This document shows positions 16,401-24,453 of a DNA stretch of 53,658 nt, piece by piece. Within the stretch, counting starts at the first letter, position 1, and each line of letters opens with the position of its first letter. Source of the stretch: Glycomyces dulcitolivorans (GTDB lineage: Bacteria > Actinomycetota > Actinomycetes > Mycobacteriales > Micromonosporaceae). The position numbers were made by a program, and so were the translations under genes. A model generated the notes under the pieces. It was not told the DNA's origin. It saw nothing but the letters and a program-made list of their open reading frames with translations, and searched no databases. Where the stretch lies: contig NZ_QFRW01000057.1 of assembly GCF_003265355.1 (NCBI RefSeq), forward strand, positions 1 through 53,658. The letters run 5' to 3'.

Positions 16401-17423
16401 ATGAGTGCACACGACGTGTTCCTGCTCGGCGGAGTGTTCCCCGGTACCGCACCGGCGGCGACGCTCCGCCGAGTCGTCTCCTATGCGCGCCAAGCGGAAA
16501 CAGCAGGTCTCGACGGCGTCTGGACCGCCGAGCACCACTTCATCGAATACGGCGCCAGCCCCTCCGCGACCCTCATGGCCGCCCACCTGCTCGCCGCCAC
16601 CGCGAACATCCAGGTCGGCACCGCCGTCGCCGTCCTCTCCAACCGCCACCCCGTGGCCCTCGGAGAGGAGGCCGCGACCCTCGACGCCCTGGCCCCCGGG
16701 CGCTTCCGCCTCGGCGTCGGCCGCGGCGGCCCCTGGATCGACCTCGACGTCTTCGCCACCGGCCTCGAACGGTACGAACGCGGCTTCGACGAAGGCCTGC
16801 GGCTCCTCGCGCGCTGGCTCTCCGGCGACCACGAGGTCGCCCACACGGGTGAATTCTTCGACGTGCTCCCCGTGCGGCCCATGCCCCCCGGCACCGGCGC
16901 GCCCATCTGGGTCGCCGCCACCGGCGAGGGCACCGCGCGCCTCGCCGGGCGGCTCGGACTGCCGCTCATCCTCGGGATGCACGCTCCAGATGAAGAGCAC
17001 TGCTCTCTGATCGGAGCATGGCGCGCCGAAGCCGAGGCCGCCGGGCACGACCCCGACGTCGCCGAGCACTGCTCGACCCACCTCGCCCAGGTCGCCGACA
17101 CGCCCGCCGCGGCCGACCGGCTCCGGGCGTCCCTCACCGAGCTGCTCACCCGCGGGGTCGGCCAGTACGTGTCCCTCAAGCCCGGCCGCGCGCAGCGCGA
17201 CCACGCGGCCTACGTCGACTGGATGAGCGAGCGGCACGCCGTCGGCACCGCCTCGCATGTGGCCGAACGGCTCGCGGCCTCCGCGGAGGCCACCGGCGTC
17301 GCCCGCCAGCTCCTCCTCGTGGAGGGCCTCGGCGACCCCGAGGCCGTGCGTGACAACATCGCCGCGCTCGGGCAGGCCCTCAGTACGGCCGGAACTGCGG
17401 CGTCTGCGGCGGCAGGCCCCTGA
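16401..17423 (+). CDS. Luciferase-like flavin/F420-dependent oxidoreductase
   Basis: A 340-aa TIM-barrel protein of the bacterial luciferase-like monooxygenase family. Typical features are DGVWTAEHHFIEYG (near residue 37), VGTAVAVLSNRHPVALGEEAA (about 72-92), GRFRLGVGRGG (near 101), and PIWVAATGEG near 170 that lines the cofactor pocket. Members use reduced FMN or F420; the choice cannot be made safely here. The substrate is unknown. The start ATG 16401 lies immediately after a TAGAGT box. The last 44 bp overlap the convergent membrane-protein gene. Confidence 0.9.
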   Translation: MSAHDVFLLGGVFPGTAPAATLRRVVSYARQAETAGLDGVWTAEHHFIEYGASPSATLMAAHLLAATANIQVGTAVAVLSNRHPVALGEEAATLDALAPGRFRLGVGRGGPWIDLDVFATGLERYERGFDEGLRLLARWLSGDHEVAHTGEFFDVLPVRPMPPGTGAPIWVAATGEGTARLAGRLGLPLILGMHAPDEEHCSLIGAWRAEAEAAGHDPDVAEHCSTHLAQVADTPAAADRLRASLTELLTRGVGQYVSLKPGRAQRDHAAYVDWMSERHAVGTASHVAERLAASAEATGVARQLLLVEGLGDPEAVRDNIAALGQALSTAGTAASAAAGP

Positions 17424-17943
17424 GCGGATCGCGGCCCTTCTGGCGGAACCACTGGTTCGCCGAGCCGGTGAACAGGCACAGAAGCGTCACGAGCGGGAAC
17501 GACAGCCCCAGCAGCGTCCAGATCAGCCGCGACCCGTCGACCGCGGCGCCGGCCTCGTCGCCCGCCTGGAAGCCCGTGTACAGGCCCAGGAACCCGGTCA
17601 CGACGGACGCCAGCATGATCAGGATCGTCAGCACCTGCGCCCAGCGCCGGCCCGCCCCGATCTTCACCGCCAGGATGCCGTAGAGGATCACGACCAGGAC
17701 CGTCGCGACGACGACCACGACCACGAGCGCCGCGAAGTCCTCGATGCCCTCGGTGAGGTCCTGGTCGAACGCGAAGTCGCTGAAGTCGACCGAGGTCCAG
17801 AACACGCTGACCAGTCCCGTCCCCGCCCCGCAGCAGATCAGGAACGAGAACTGGAGCCACATCATCACCTGCGCGGCGGTGACGGTCCCGGGCTTGCGGT
17901 GCAGCAGCTCCGGCGGCAGGGGCGTGGAGGGCGGGGTCAGCAT
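17380..17943 (-). CDS. Integral membrane protein, four predicted helices
   Basis: A 187-aa protein. A short polar N-terminus (PPELLHRKPGTVTAAQ) precedes membrane segments at about residues 27-46, 72-93, 103-122 and 140-158, followed by FTGSANQWFRQKGRDPLRG and a proline/glutamine tail. The N-terminal motif KPGTVTAAQVMMWLQF resembles actinobacterial small membrane proteins of unknown function. It is preceded by AAGGA, seven bases before ATG 17943. The neighbour on the same strand has a related layout (a helix starting WLQFAYFVGGG and a WFTGPD tail), so the pair may be diverged duplicates. Confidence 0.8.
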   Translation of the reverse strand: MLTPPSTPLPPELLHRKPGTVTAAQVMMWLQFSFLICCGAGTGLVSVFWTSVDFSDFAFDQDLTEGIEDFAALVVVVVVATVLVVILYGILAVKIGAGRRWAQVLTILIMLASVVTGFLGLYTGFQAGDEAGAAVDGSRLIWTLLGLSFPLVTLLCLFTGSANQWFRQKGRDPLRGLPPQTPQFRPY

Positions 17944-17977
17944 GGGCGGGTCCTTACCAGTGGGCGGTCCCCGAATT

Positions 17978-18430
17978 CTAGGGCTCGGGGGCCACCGGGT
18001 CGGGGCCGGTGAACCAGCGGTCGGCTTCTGCGGTGCGGAGGTTGACCACGGTCATCGTCTGGAGGGCGAACCAGGGGAGGGCGGTGGCGAAGGTGATCCA
18101 GGGGACCGGGGACTCGAAGGAGACGGCGACCGCGCCGGCGGCGAGGACGAGGGAGGCGATCGTGGCGGCCGTGCGGGCCCCGGGGAAGCCGTCGGCGATC
18201 ATCAGGGTGAGCAGGCCCGCGCCCATGCCGAGGGCGGGGACGCCGACCACGAGGAGGAGCAGGGCGAGGTCGGTGCCCGCCGCGCTGATCATGAGCGCGC
18301 CGAACGGGTGGGGGACGAGCGCGGACAGCAGCAGGCCGCCGCCCACGAAGTAGGCGAACTGGAGCCACAGCCCGGTCTGGGCGAGGCGGATCGAGCGCGG
18401 CTTGTCCCGGCGTTCCCTTGGTGGGGTCAT
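17978..18430 (-). CDS. Integral membrane protein, related in layout to its downstream neighbour
   Basis: A 150-aa protein with about four hydrophobic segments between residues 20 and 130. The basic N-terminus PPRERRDKPRSIRLAQTGLWLQF parallels the KPGTVTAAQVMMWLQF start of the neighbouring gene, and both end with W-F and a polar tail. No functional motif is seen. Start ATG 18430 is six bases after GACACT, a weak -10-like hexamer; no ribosome-binding site is visible. Confidence 0.75.
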   Translation of the reverse strand: MTPPRERRDKPRSIRLAQTGLWLQFAYFVGGGLLLSALVPHPFGALMISAAGTDLALLLLVVGVPALGMGAGLLTLMIADGFPGARTAATIASLVLAAGAVAVSFESPVPWITFATALPWFALQTMTVVNLRTAEADRWFTGPDPVAPEP

Positions 18431-18456
18431 GGGCCAAGTGTCGCTCGAAAGGGCCG

Positions 18457-19335
18457 TCAGCGGGGAATCGCGGTGCGAAGGGCCTCGAAGACCGTCTCGT
18501 CCTGGAACTCGTAGCCCATCGCTTCGAGCTTCCGCGGTTTGATGTTCGAGCCGCGGAGCATCTCCACAGCCGCCTCGCCCGCGACGATCTTCACGGCCCA
18601 CCCCGGGATGATCCACGGGGCCGGGCGGTGGAGGGCCGCACCGAGGGCCTTCGCGAAGTCCTTGTTGCGCACGGCGTTCGGGCCGACCATGTTGACCGGG
18701 CCGGCGACGTCGCCTTCGATGATCAGTTTGGCCGCGGCGGTCCAGTCGCGCAGGGACATCCACGACAGGTACTGGCGCCCGTTCCCGAAGCGGCCGCCGA
18801 GGAGGAACTTCCAGGCGGGGGCGAGGCGGGCGACGAGGACACTGCCGGGGCCGAGGACGTGGCCGGTGCGCAGGTAGACGACCCGCGCGCCCGCTTCGGC
18901 TGCGGGGGCCGCGGCCTGCTCCCAGGCGAGGCAGAGCCTGCCGAGGAAGTCCGCGGCGGCCGGGAAGGTCTCGTCCACCTCGACGTCGGCGCGGTCGCCG
19001 TACCAGCCCATGGCGGAGCCGTTGACGAGCGTCGGGACGCCCGCCTGCGCCACGGCGGTGGCGAGGACGGTCGTCGGGATCACGCGCGAGGTCTTCAGGC
19101 GCTGCTTGTACGCGGCGTTCCAGCGCTGCCCGCCGATCGAGGCGCCGCACAGGTTCACCACCGCGTCGACGCCGTCCAAGATCTGCGGGTCCAGGGCCTC
19201 TTTATAAGGGTCCCAGCGGATCTCGTTCTCCTCGTCGGGCCGGTGGCGGACCAGCCGCACGATGTCGTGGCCGTCGAGGGCCTTCATCAGGGACCTGCCG
19301 AGGTAGCCGCTCGACCCGGCGATGACGATGCGCAT
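18457..19335 (-). CDS. TIGR01777-family NAD-dependent epimerase/dehydratase
   Basis: A 292-aa Rossmann-fold protein of the extended SDR superfamily, YfcH/SulA-like subgroup. NAD(P)-binding GSSGYLG lies at residues 8-14, NLCGASIGGQRWN near residue 61, the serine-containing GSAMGWYGD near 107 with YG replacing the usual YxxxK arrangement as in this subgroup, LRTGHVLG near 158, and the C-terminal DUF1731 block IKPRKLEAMGYEFQ near 266. The biological role of the family is unknown. Start ATG 19335 follows TAGGCT by six bases; that promoter overlaps the end of the upstream Rrf2 gene. Confidence 0.92.
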   Translation of the reverse strand: MRIVIAGSSGYLGRSLMKALDGHDIVRLVRHRPDEENEIRWDPYKEALDPQILDGVDAVVNLCGASIGGQRWNAAYKQRLKTSRVIPTTVLATAVAQAGVPTLVNGSAMGWYGDRADVEVDETFPAAADFLGRLCLAWEQAAAPAAEAGARVVYLRTGHVLGPGSVLVARLAPAWKFLLGGRFGNGRQYLSWMSLRDWTAAAKLIIEGDVAGPVNMVGPNAVRNKDFAKALGAALHRPAPWIIPGWAVKIVAGEAAVEMLRGSNIKPRKLEAMGYEFQDETVFEALRTAIPR

Positions 19336-19341
19336 GGCGAC

Positions 19342-19347
19342 AGCCTA
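19342..19347 (-). promoter_or_regulatory. -10 box TAGGCT, leaderless epimerase gene
   Basis: TAGGCT on the minus strand, spacer GTCGCC, ATG 19335. It sits on the stop codon of the Rrf2 gene. Confidence 0.55.
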
Positions 19348-19833
19348 TTGCCTCGGCCGCGCGTACCAGTCCTGGACTTGCGTTCGCAGGCCCGGCGCCT
19401 GGAGCTCCGCGTTCGCCTGGATCGCGGCGAGGGTCTGCGCGGCGAGGGCCCGCCGCCATTCGAGCTCGGCGGTGCGCATCGCGGTGTCGATGGCGCACGG
19501 GGCGCGGAAGACGGACGCGGGCTCGTCGGCCCAGACGCCGTGCTGCCTGATCTCGGCGCACTGGAACGCCTCGTCGGGGCCCTCGATCGCGGTGAGGACG
19601 TCCATGAGGGTGATGTCCTCCAGGCGCTTCGCGAGCCGGAACCCGCCCTTCTTGCCCGCGGTCGAGGTGAGGATGCCGGCCTTGACGAGCGGCTGGAGCT
19701 GCTTGTTGAGGTAGGCAGCGGGCAGGCCGTACCCGGCCGCGAGCCTGGCGGTGGAGACCGGCTCGCCCGTGCCCATCCAGTCGAGGAGCAGGCAGCAGTG
19801 CGCGGCCCATTCGACGCCTTCGCTGATTCGCAT
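19345..19833 (-). CDS. Rrf2-family transcriptional regulator
   Basis: A 162-aa regulator. The N-terminal winged helix is standard for Rrf2 (MRISEGVEWAAHCCLLLDW; helix-turn-helix at STARLAAGYGLPAAYLNK; wing KKGGFRLAK). Cysteines occur at 13 and 14 in the first helix, at FQCAEIR (about 92) and at FRAPCAIDTAM (about 112). The second and third lie in the region where Rrf2 members bind an Fe-S cluster or sense thiol oxidation, but the exact CxxCxxC pattern is not present, so the ligand is open. It is divergent from a cupin gene whose promoter carries a palindromic operator, the likely target. Start ATG 19833 is seven bases after TAGTAT. Confidence 0.92.
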   Translation of the reverse strand: MRISEGVEWAAHCCLLLDWMGTGEPVSTARLAAGYGLPAAYLNKQLQPLVKAGILTSTAGKKGGFRLAKRLEDITLMDVLTAIEGPDEAFQCAEIRQHGVWADEPASVFRAPCAIDTAMRTAELEWRRALAAQTLAAIQANAELQAPGLRTQVQDWYARPRQ

Positions 19834-19840
19834 AATCGCG

Positions 19841-19846
19841 ATACTA
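19841..19846 (-). promoter_or_regulatory. -10 box TAGTAT, leaderless Rrf2 gene
   Basis: TAGTAT on the minus strand, seven-base spacer CGCGATT, ATG 19833. Confidence 0.6.
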
Positions 19847-19887
19847 GCCCTCCTGGTTGCGGAGGGAAGTGTCCTGGAGCACCTTGG

Positions 19888-19923
19888 TTGACGATCCTTA
19901 TCTAGACATGTAATATCTAGATA
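19888..19923 (+). promoter_or_regulatory. Cupin promoter with overlapping palindromic operator
   Basis: A textbook promoter: TTGACG (19888-19893), 17-base spacer, TAATAT (19911-19916). An inverted repeat TATCTAGA (19899-19906), nine bases, TCTAGATA (19916-19923) covers the spacer, the -10 and the start site. The position predicts repression, most simply by the Rrf2 regulator encoded divergently. Confidence 0.8.
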
Positions 19924-19967
19924 TGAGTTCCGGCAGAGGCCGGAACCGAGACACGGAGGTCCACGAC

Positions 19968-20453
19968 ATGAGCACCGCCCCGAAGCCCGTCATCGCCCGC
20001 GCCGCCACCGCCGAGCGCCTCGCCCACGCCCAGGACTCGGTCATGACCCTGCTCGCCGACTCCTCCGAGACCGGCGGCGCCCTCTCGGTCCACCGCTCGA
20101 TCTTCCCCAACGGCGGCGACGGCGCGCCCTCGCACTTCCACACCGCCGCGAGCGAGTCGCTGTTCGTCATCTCCGGCCGGCTCCAGGTCCTCGCCGGCGA
20201 CGAGGTCGTCGTGCTGGAGGCGGGGGACTTCGTGACGATCCCGCCGGGCCTGCCGCACGCCTTCGGCGCGGTCGCCGGGCACGACGCCGACGTCCTCGCG
20301 GTCTTCACGCCCGCGGCGGACCGCTTCGACTACTACCGCCTGCTCGAACGCGTCGTCGCGGGCCAGGCCGACCCGGCCGAGATCCCGGCGTCAGGGCAGC
20401 GCTACGACAACCACTACGTCGCCAGCGACGCGTGGGTGAAGGCCCGCGCCTAA
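19968..20453 (+). CDS. Cupin-domain protein
   Basis: A 161-aa single-domain cupin. The first cupin motif is PSHFHTAASESLFVISGRLQV (about residues 63-83), with metal-ligand histidines and glutamate, and the second is PPGLPHAFGAV (about 104-114). Related proteins are annotated as quercetin-dioxygenase-like, but the enzyme activity of most is unknown. The C-terminal helix region DRFDYYRLLERVVAGQ fits the subgroup often controlled by stress regulators. The frame opens at 19923, but ATG 19968 is chosen for GGAGG eight bases upstream. Controlled by the promoter/operator described above. It ends against the convergent acyltransferase gene with a 4-base overlap. Confidence 0.9.
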   Translation: MSTAPKPVIARAATAERLAHAQDSVMTLLADSSETGGALSVHRSIFPNGGDGAPSHFHTAASESLFVISGRLQVLAGDEVVVLEAGDFVTIPPGLPHAFGAVAGHDADVLAVFTPAADRFDYYRLLERVVAGQADPAEIPASGQRYDNHYVASDAWVKARA

Positions 20454-21358
20454 AGGCCCAGCCGCGCCAGGTCCAGGTGCCCGAAGCGGTTGCGCCACTG
20501 CACGTCCGCTTTCAACCCGGCCAGGACCGAGCGCTGGAGCGTGTTGTCCTGCGGGAGCTCGTCGACCGGGGTGTCCTCGGGCCGGCCGAACACGAAGCGC
20601 CACAGGTCGGAGCGGTTCCCGGCCGGGTCGCCTTCGCCGTCGAGCGCGAACAGGGCCGCGAACCCGGGGATGTTCGACCGCTCGGGGAGCCAGTCCCGCA
20701 GCTGCGGGTCGAGCAGCCACGACTCGCACACGAACGCGAGGTCCTCGGGCCCGGCGTACCGCTCGGGGAACACCGCGGGCAGGAACTCCAGGGCCCACTC
20801 GACCGAGTCGCGCACGGCGTCGAGGGTGAGCGGCCCGCCCTCGCCGCGGATGTGGAGCCCCGCGAACGGCTTCGGGTCGGGCCCTTCGACGGAGAACTGG
20901 AGCCGGCCGAGCTGGTACAGCGAGCCGCGCACGTGCCCGGTGAACCAGTGGGCGACGTCGAGTCCGGCGCGGCCGTAGAGGCGCCGGTTGAGCCGCAGCT
21001 TCTCGCCGAGGTCGCCGAGGAGGCGCCGCGACAGGTCCTCGTCGACGCCGTGCCCGGCGTGGAACGCGAGCATGTCGGGGACGGCCGCGAGGATCGGGAA
21101 CAGGCCCGCCAAGGGGTGGTCGGCGGGCGGCTTGGGCCAGGCGAGCCACTTCTTGCCGCCCATGTCGGCGGCGATGCTCTGGTAGAGCCGGTCGGTGAGT
21201 TCGCGCGCCGCGGGGTCGAGGGCGCCGAGCGCGGCGACCGCGTCGTCGGCGTCCTCCGCGTCGGCGCCGCACCAGTCGAGGAGCAGCTCGCGGACGGCGG
21301 CGGCGTCGGGGGCCGGGTAAGCCCGCACGGCGCCTGCCTGGGGAAGGTCCTGAGTCAC
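20450..21358 (-). CDS. Acyltransferase-domain protein (NAT_N / GNAT-like C-terminal domains)
   Basis: A 302-aa protein. The N-terminal part is helical (DPAARELTDRLYQSIAADMG near residue 47), and the C-terminal half has the features of the GNAT-like domain found in a family of actinobacterial and firmicute proteins: FAGLHIRGEGGPLT (near 167), WALEFLPAVFPERY (near 189), CESWLLDPQLRDWLPERSNI (near 211), then LWRFVFGRPEDTPVDELPQDNTLQR. This resembles annotated acyltransferase domain-containing proteins whose substrates are unknown. Start GTG 21358; a TAGGCC lies close upstream but spacing is too short for the leaderless pattern. Confidence 0.8.
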   Translation of the reverse strand: MTQDLPQAGAVRAYPAPDAAAVRELLLDWCGADAEDADDAVAALGALDPAARELTDRLYQSIAADMGGKKWLAWPKPPADHPLAGLFPILAAVPDMLAFHAGHGVDEDLSRRLLGDLGEKLRLNRRLYGRAGLDVAHWFTGHVRGSLYQLGRLQFSVEGPDPKPFAGLHIRGEGGPLTLDAVRDSVEWALEFLPAVFPERYAGPEDLAFVCESWLLDPQLRDWLPERSNIPGFAALFALDGEGDPAGNRSDLWRFVFGRPEDTPVDELPQDNTLQRSVLAGLKADVQWRNRFGHLDLARLGL

Positions 21359-21411
21359 CGGCCTATGTCACCACGGACGGCCCCCCGGCGGCAACATCGG
21401 GTCGGTCACCC

Positions 21412-21417
21412 TAGTCT
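21412..21417 (+). promoter_or_regulatory. -10 box TAGTCT, leaderless membrane-protein gene
   Basis: TAGTCT, spacer GGGGGC, GTG 21424. Confidence 0.6.
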
Positions 21418-21423
21418 GGGGGC

Positions 21424-21759
21424 GTGCGACGGTTGCTGACGCCCCCATGGATCGTCCTCCACTGCTTCGCCGTGGTGCTGACGATCGCCTTCGGGCTGCT
21501 CGGGTGGTGGCAGCTGACCCGCGCGCAGGGCGGCAACGCCATCAGCTGGGGCTACGCCCTCGAATGGCCGCTGTTCGCGGTCTTCACGGTCGCCTTGTGG
21601 GTCAGGCAGATGCGCCTGGAGCTGCACAAGGACCGCCCCGAAGGCGAGGAGCCGCGCCGCGGCCGCCCCGAGCCGCCCCCGATGACCTCGCCGTTCGAGG
21701 CCTCCATCTTGAGCGCGCGGCAGTCACCATCCGATTCCTCCCAGGGGAGCCACGCTTGA
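21424..21759 (+). CDS. Conserved actinobacterial small membrane protein
   Basis: A 111-aa protein with two membrane segments (about residues 9-27 and 42-61). The motifs LGWWQLTRAQGGNAISWGYALEWPLFAVF are typical of an actinobacterial family usually found just before a DUF3817 gene, as here. The C-terminus is a charged, proline-rich tail. The function is unknown; it is sometimes mislabelled as a transcriptional regulator. It has a leaderless GTG start and a 4-base TTGA overlap with the next gene. Confidence 0.85.
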   Translation: MRRLLTPPWIVLHCFAVVLTIAFGLLGWWQLTRAQGGNAISWGYALEWPLFAVFTVALWVRQMRLELHKDRPEGEEPRRGRPEPPPMTSPFEASILSARQSPSDSSQGSHA

Positions 21760-22100
21760 ACGCCGCTCTGAAACGCTTCCGCATCGTCGCCTGGATCGTC
21801 GGCACGTTCCTCATCATCCTCATGTTCGTCGCCATGCCGCTCAAGTACTTCGGCGGCGACGACACGCTGGTGACGGTGATCAGCCCGATCCACGGCCTCT
21901 GCTACATGGTCTACCTGGTCCTCGGCTTCCACCTCGCCCAGCAGGCGGGCTGGCGGTTCTGGCCGCAGACCGTGGGCCTCCTGCTCGGCGGGACCGTCCC
22001 GGTCGCCTCCTTCTTCGTGGAGCGCTGGGCGCACCGCCGCATCCTGGAGGAGCACCCGCAGGCCGCCGACCCGAAGGTCCGGCACGAAGAGCACGTTTAG
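21756..22100 (+). CDS. DUF3817 family membrane protein
   Basis: A 114-aa protein with three membrane segments. Family motifs are RIVAWIVGTFLIILMFVAMPLKYF (residues 9-32), HGLCYMVYLVL (near 46) and GGTVPVASFFVERWAHRR (near 79). Members occur throughout actinobacteria, and their function is unknown. Start TTG 21756 overlaps the previous stop (TTGA) and has GGGGAG upstream, so the two genes form a coupled pair. A strong terminator follows. Confidence 0.9.
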   Translation: MNAALKRFRIVAWIVGTFLIILMFVAMPLKYFGGDDTLVTVISPIHGLCYMVYLVLGFHLAQQAGWRFWPQTVGLLLGGTVPVASFFVERWAHRRILEEHPQAADPKVRHEEHV

Positions 22101-22107
22101 AAGACGA

Positions 22108-22147
22108 CGAGCAAGGGCCCGGCGGCCTCCCGCCGGGCCCTTGCTCG
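22108..22147. terminator. Bidirectional terminator, 18-bp stem
   Basis: The arms 22108-22125 and 22130-22147 are fully complementary around a CCTC loop. It lies between the DUF3817 gene and the convergent transpeptidase gene and ends 7 bp before the latter's stop codon. Confidence 0.9.
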
Positions 22148-22153
22148 TTCGCC

Positions 22154-23359
22154 TTAAGAGGCCAGGTACGACCCGGCCTTGAACGTCTCCCAGTCGAGCG
22201 ACCAGCCGGTGAAGCCGTCCCCTTGGGGCACTTCGACGCCGGTGTTCTTGACGACGACCGGGTCGCCCCAGCGCACGAAGTTGTAGACCCACTCGCCCAT
22301 CTCGTCGGAGACGTTGAGGCAGCCGTGGGAGCCGTTGGAGACGCCGAGGCGGTCGGCCGCCCACGGGGCGCCGTGGATGAACTGGCCCGAGAACGTCAGG
22401 CGCATCGCCCACTTCGCCTCGGTCTCGTAGTCGAACTGCTCGGAGGAGAAGGTCGCCTCCTCCTCGCGGCTCATGATGAGCATGGTGCCGGAGAAGGACC
22501 GGGTGTCGACCCCGTCGATCTCGTCGGCGCCCAGCGAGATCGGGATGGTCTGGACGATAGTGCCGTCCAGGTACGCCCGCATCTCCTTGGTGTCGTTGTC
22601 GGCCTCCAGCAGCCGCGCCTCGGCGTCGGTGGTGAAGGCCGTCTCCTGGTCGAACTCGCCGTACTTGCCGTCGCCGAGGTCGAGGCCGCCGAGCCCGAGG
22701 CGGACCGTGACCTGCGTGTTCGGCTGCCAGTACTCCTTGGTCCGGTATTCGAGCGCGCGCCCGGTGATCCAGTGCCACGCGCCCTCCTGCTGCGGTTCGG
22801 AGGCGACGAACAGGCGCCGCTCGACCGCGGGCCGCAGGTCCTCGGCGACCTCGTGGCCGGTGAACCGGAACGCGAGGATCGCGCCCTGCCCGACCGTGGA
22901 GTCCTGGCCCGGCAGGTAGTTCTCGATGCTCACGCGGTCGCCGGGGGAGGCGATGACGGTGAACGTGGAGGTCGCGGTGGCGACCAGGCCCGCCTCGTCG
23001 GCGGCGGTCACGGTCGCGGTGTACGTGCCCTCCCATTCGAGGGGGCTGGCGGGGACCCAGGTGGTCCCGTCGGGGTGCATCGCGCCTTCGACGGCCGCGC
23101 CGGAGGCGTCGGCCAGCGCGAACTCCTGGAACTCGCCGCTCTCGACGGTCCAGGCGATCTCGGTGGCGGCGGTCGCGTCGGCGGAGCCGTCGGCGGGGGT
23201 GATGGTCACCTTCGCGGCGCTCTGGGCCTCTTCGGAGGAGCCGTCTTCCGAGATGGTCCCGTCTTCCTTCGTGCAGGCCGCGGCGAGGCCGAGGGCGGCC
23301 GCAGAGCCGGCGGCGATGAACGTGCCGCGGCGTGTCAGAGAGGATCGTCCGAAGCTCAT
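22154..23359 (-). CDS. L,D-transpeptidase lipoprotein
   Basis: A 401-aa secreted lipoprotein. The N-terminus SFGRSSLTRRGTFIAAG with twin arginines leads to the lipobox LAAAC (cysteine at about residue 29). Two immunoglobulin-like domains fill residues 50-240. The C-terminal YkuD domain holds the catalytic motif HGAPWAADRLG then SNGSHGCLNVS, with the cysteine nucleophile near residue 348. Such enzymes form 3-3 crosslinks in peptidoglycan and resemble mycobacterial LdtMt2. ATG 23359 is preferred over the 5-residue-longer start because TACCGT lies six bases upstream. Acts outside the membrane. Confidence 0.95.
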   Translation of the reverse strand: MSFGRSSLTRRGTFIAAGSAAALGLAAACTKEDGTISEDGSSEEAQSAAKVTITPADGSADATAATEIAWTVESGEFQEFALADASGAAVEGAMHPDGTTWVPASPLEWEGTYTATVTAADEAGLVATATSTFTVIASPGDRVSIENYLPGQDSTVGQGAILAFRFTGHEVAEDLRPAVERRLFVASEPQQEGAWHWITGRALEYRTKEYWQPNTQVTVRLGLGGLDLGDGKYGEFDQETAFTTDAEARLLEADNDTKEMRAYLDGTIVQTIPISLGADEIDGVDTRSFSGTMLIMSREEEATFSSEQFDYETEAKWAMRLTFSGQFIHGAPWAADRLGVSNGSHGCLNVSDEMGEWVYNFVRWGDPVVVKNTGVEVPQGDGFTGWSLDWETFKAGSYLAS

Positions 23360-23365
23360 CGCCCC

Positions 23366-23371
23366 ACGGTA
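23366..23371 (-). promoter_or_regulatory. -10 box TACCGT, leaderless transpeptidase gene
   Basis: TACCGT on the minus strand, spacer GGGGCG, ATG 23359. Confidence 0.55.
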
Positions 23372-23436
23372 CACACGCCTGGCGAGTCCGTGTCCCCTGT
23401 GAACCTGTGAGCTTGGACCGCTCGGGGTTCGTGTGG

Positions 23437-24453
23437 TCAGGAGCGCATGCTCAGGTGGACGTGGTTGGTGTGGTCGGAGGACGGGTCGCCGTAGGCGCCG
23501 GAGTAGGAGCGCCAGCCTTCGCCGGGGAACCAGATCTGGCGGTACCAGATGACGTACTGGACGCCGAGGGCGTCGGAGTTCTCGATGAACCAGGCCGCGA
23601 GGTTCTGGCCGTAGTCGTAGTCCTCGCCGCCGGCGTCGCCGCCGAAGCCGCCGGCTTCGGAGGAGAAGTCGCAGGCCCGGCCCTTGGGGTGCTCGCCGGA
23701 GCCGGAGGGGCGGTAGCAGGAGACGAAGCGGGTGAAGCCGGCGATCTGGGCCTGTTCGAGGGCGTGGAGGGTGCGGGGGGTGAGGCAGCCGCCGGTGGTG
23801 GGGTCGTCTTCGGTGCAGCCGCCGCTGTCGCCTTGGAAGGGGTCGGCGGCGGGGGCGTCGGAGGCGGTGGGGCCGTCGGCGGCGTCGCCGCCGTTGGCGG
23901 CGAGTTCGCGGGCGGCCTCGTCTCGGGCGTCTTCGAGTTCGTCGGCGACGTCGGCCTGTTCGGCGATGTTGTCGTCGAGGGTCTGCTGGAGGGCCTCGAT
24001 CTCCTGGAGGCGCAGGACGATCTCGTTGTAGCGGTCGGCGCGCGATTCGCCGAGGAACTGGAGGAGTTCCATGGCGGCGATGGCGTCCTGGGGGTCGCCG
24101 GAGGAGAGGAGTGCGGCGGTGGACTGGAAGTCGGAGGTGGTGGAGGCGACGTACGCGAAATCGTCGAGTTCGACCTGGAGTGCGGCCTGCTCCTCGGTGG
24201 AGGAGGCGAGTTCGTTGGCGAGGTCCTCTTCCTGCTGCTCCAGGGCGGCGAGTTCGTCGCGGGCGTTGAGGTAGTCCTCGATGGCCTGGCTGAGCTCGGC
24301 GGAGGCGCCCTCCTCTTCCTCCTGCGCGTTGGACTGCGAGGCGGGGGAGACCAGGAACACGACGGCCGCGACGGCGGCGACGGGGAAGGTGAGCAGTCGC
24401 TTCGCTCCGCGGAAGGGGCGGGCGGCGCTCCTGGCGATGGTTCCGGCGTTCAA
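23437..24453 (-). CDS. Secreted coiled-coil protein with M15-like peptidase domain
   Basis: A 338-aa protein. A signal sequence (RLLTFPVAAVAAVVFLVSPASQSNA) is followed by a long acidic coiled coil (about residues 45-190, rich in E, Q and L), then an acidic linker, then a cysteine-containing C-terminal domain. EHPKGRACDF and NHVHLSM supply the H..D and H pattern of zinc-dependent M15/VanY-type peptidases. The layout (signal, coiled coil, wall hydrolase) is that of division- or growth-associated cell-wall hydrolases such as RipA-like proteins, though the catalytic domain is different. Start TTG 24453 is chosen because it gives a compact signal peptide and has GAAGGA upstream; the frame is open to 24576. 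Confidence 0.8.
   Translation of the reverse strand: MNAGTIARSAARPFRGAKRLLTFPVAAVAAVVFLVSPASQSNAQEEEEGASAELSQAIEDYLNARDELAALEQQEEDLANELASSTEEQAALQVELDDFAYVASTTSDFQSTAALLSSGDPQDAIAAMELLQFLGESRADRYNEIVLRLQEIEALQQTLDDNIAEQADVADELEDARDEAARELAANGGDAADGPTASDAPAADPFQGDSGGCTEDDPTTGGCLTPRTLHALEQAQIAGFTRFVSCYRPSGSGEHPKGRACDFSSEAGGFGGDAGGEDYDYGQNLAAWFIENSDALGVQYVIWYRQIWFPGEGWRSYSGAYGDPSSDHTNHVHLSMRS

Noticed and set aside
16401-17423. Fusion of DAHP synthase with the downstream oxidoreductase (one long open frame from 15123)
   Set aside because: The long frame is out of phase with the DAHP synthase; the oxidoreductase begins at ATG 16401 with its own -10 box.
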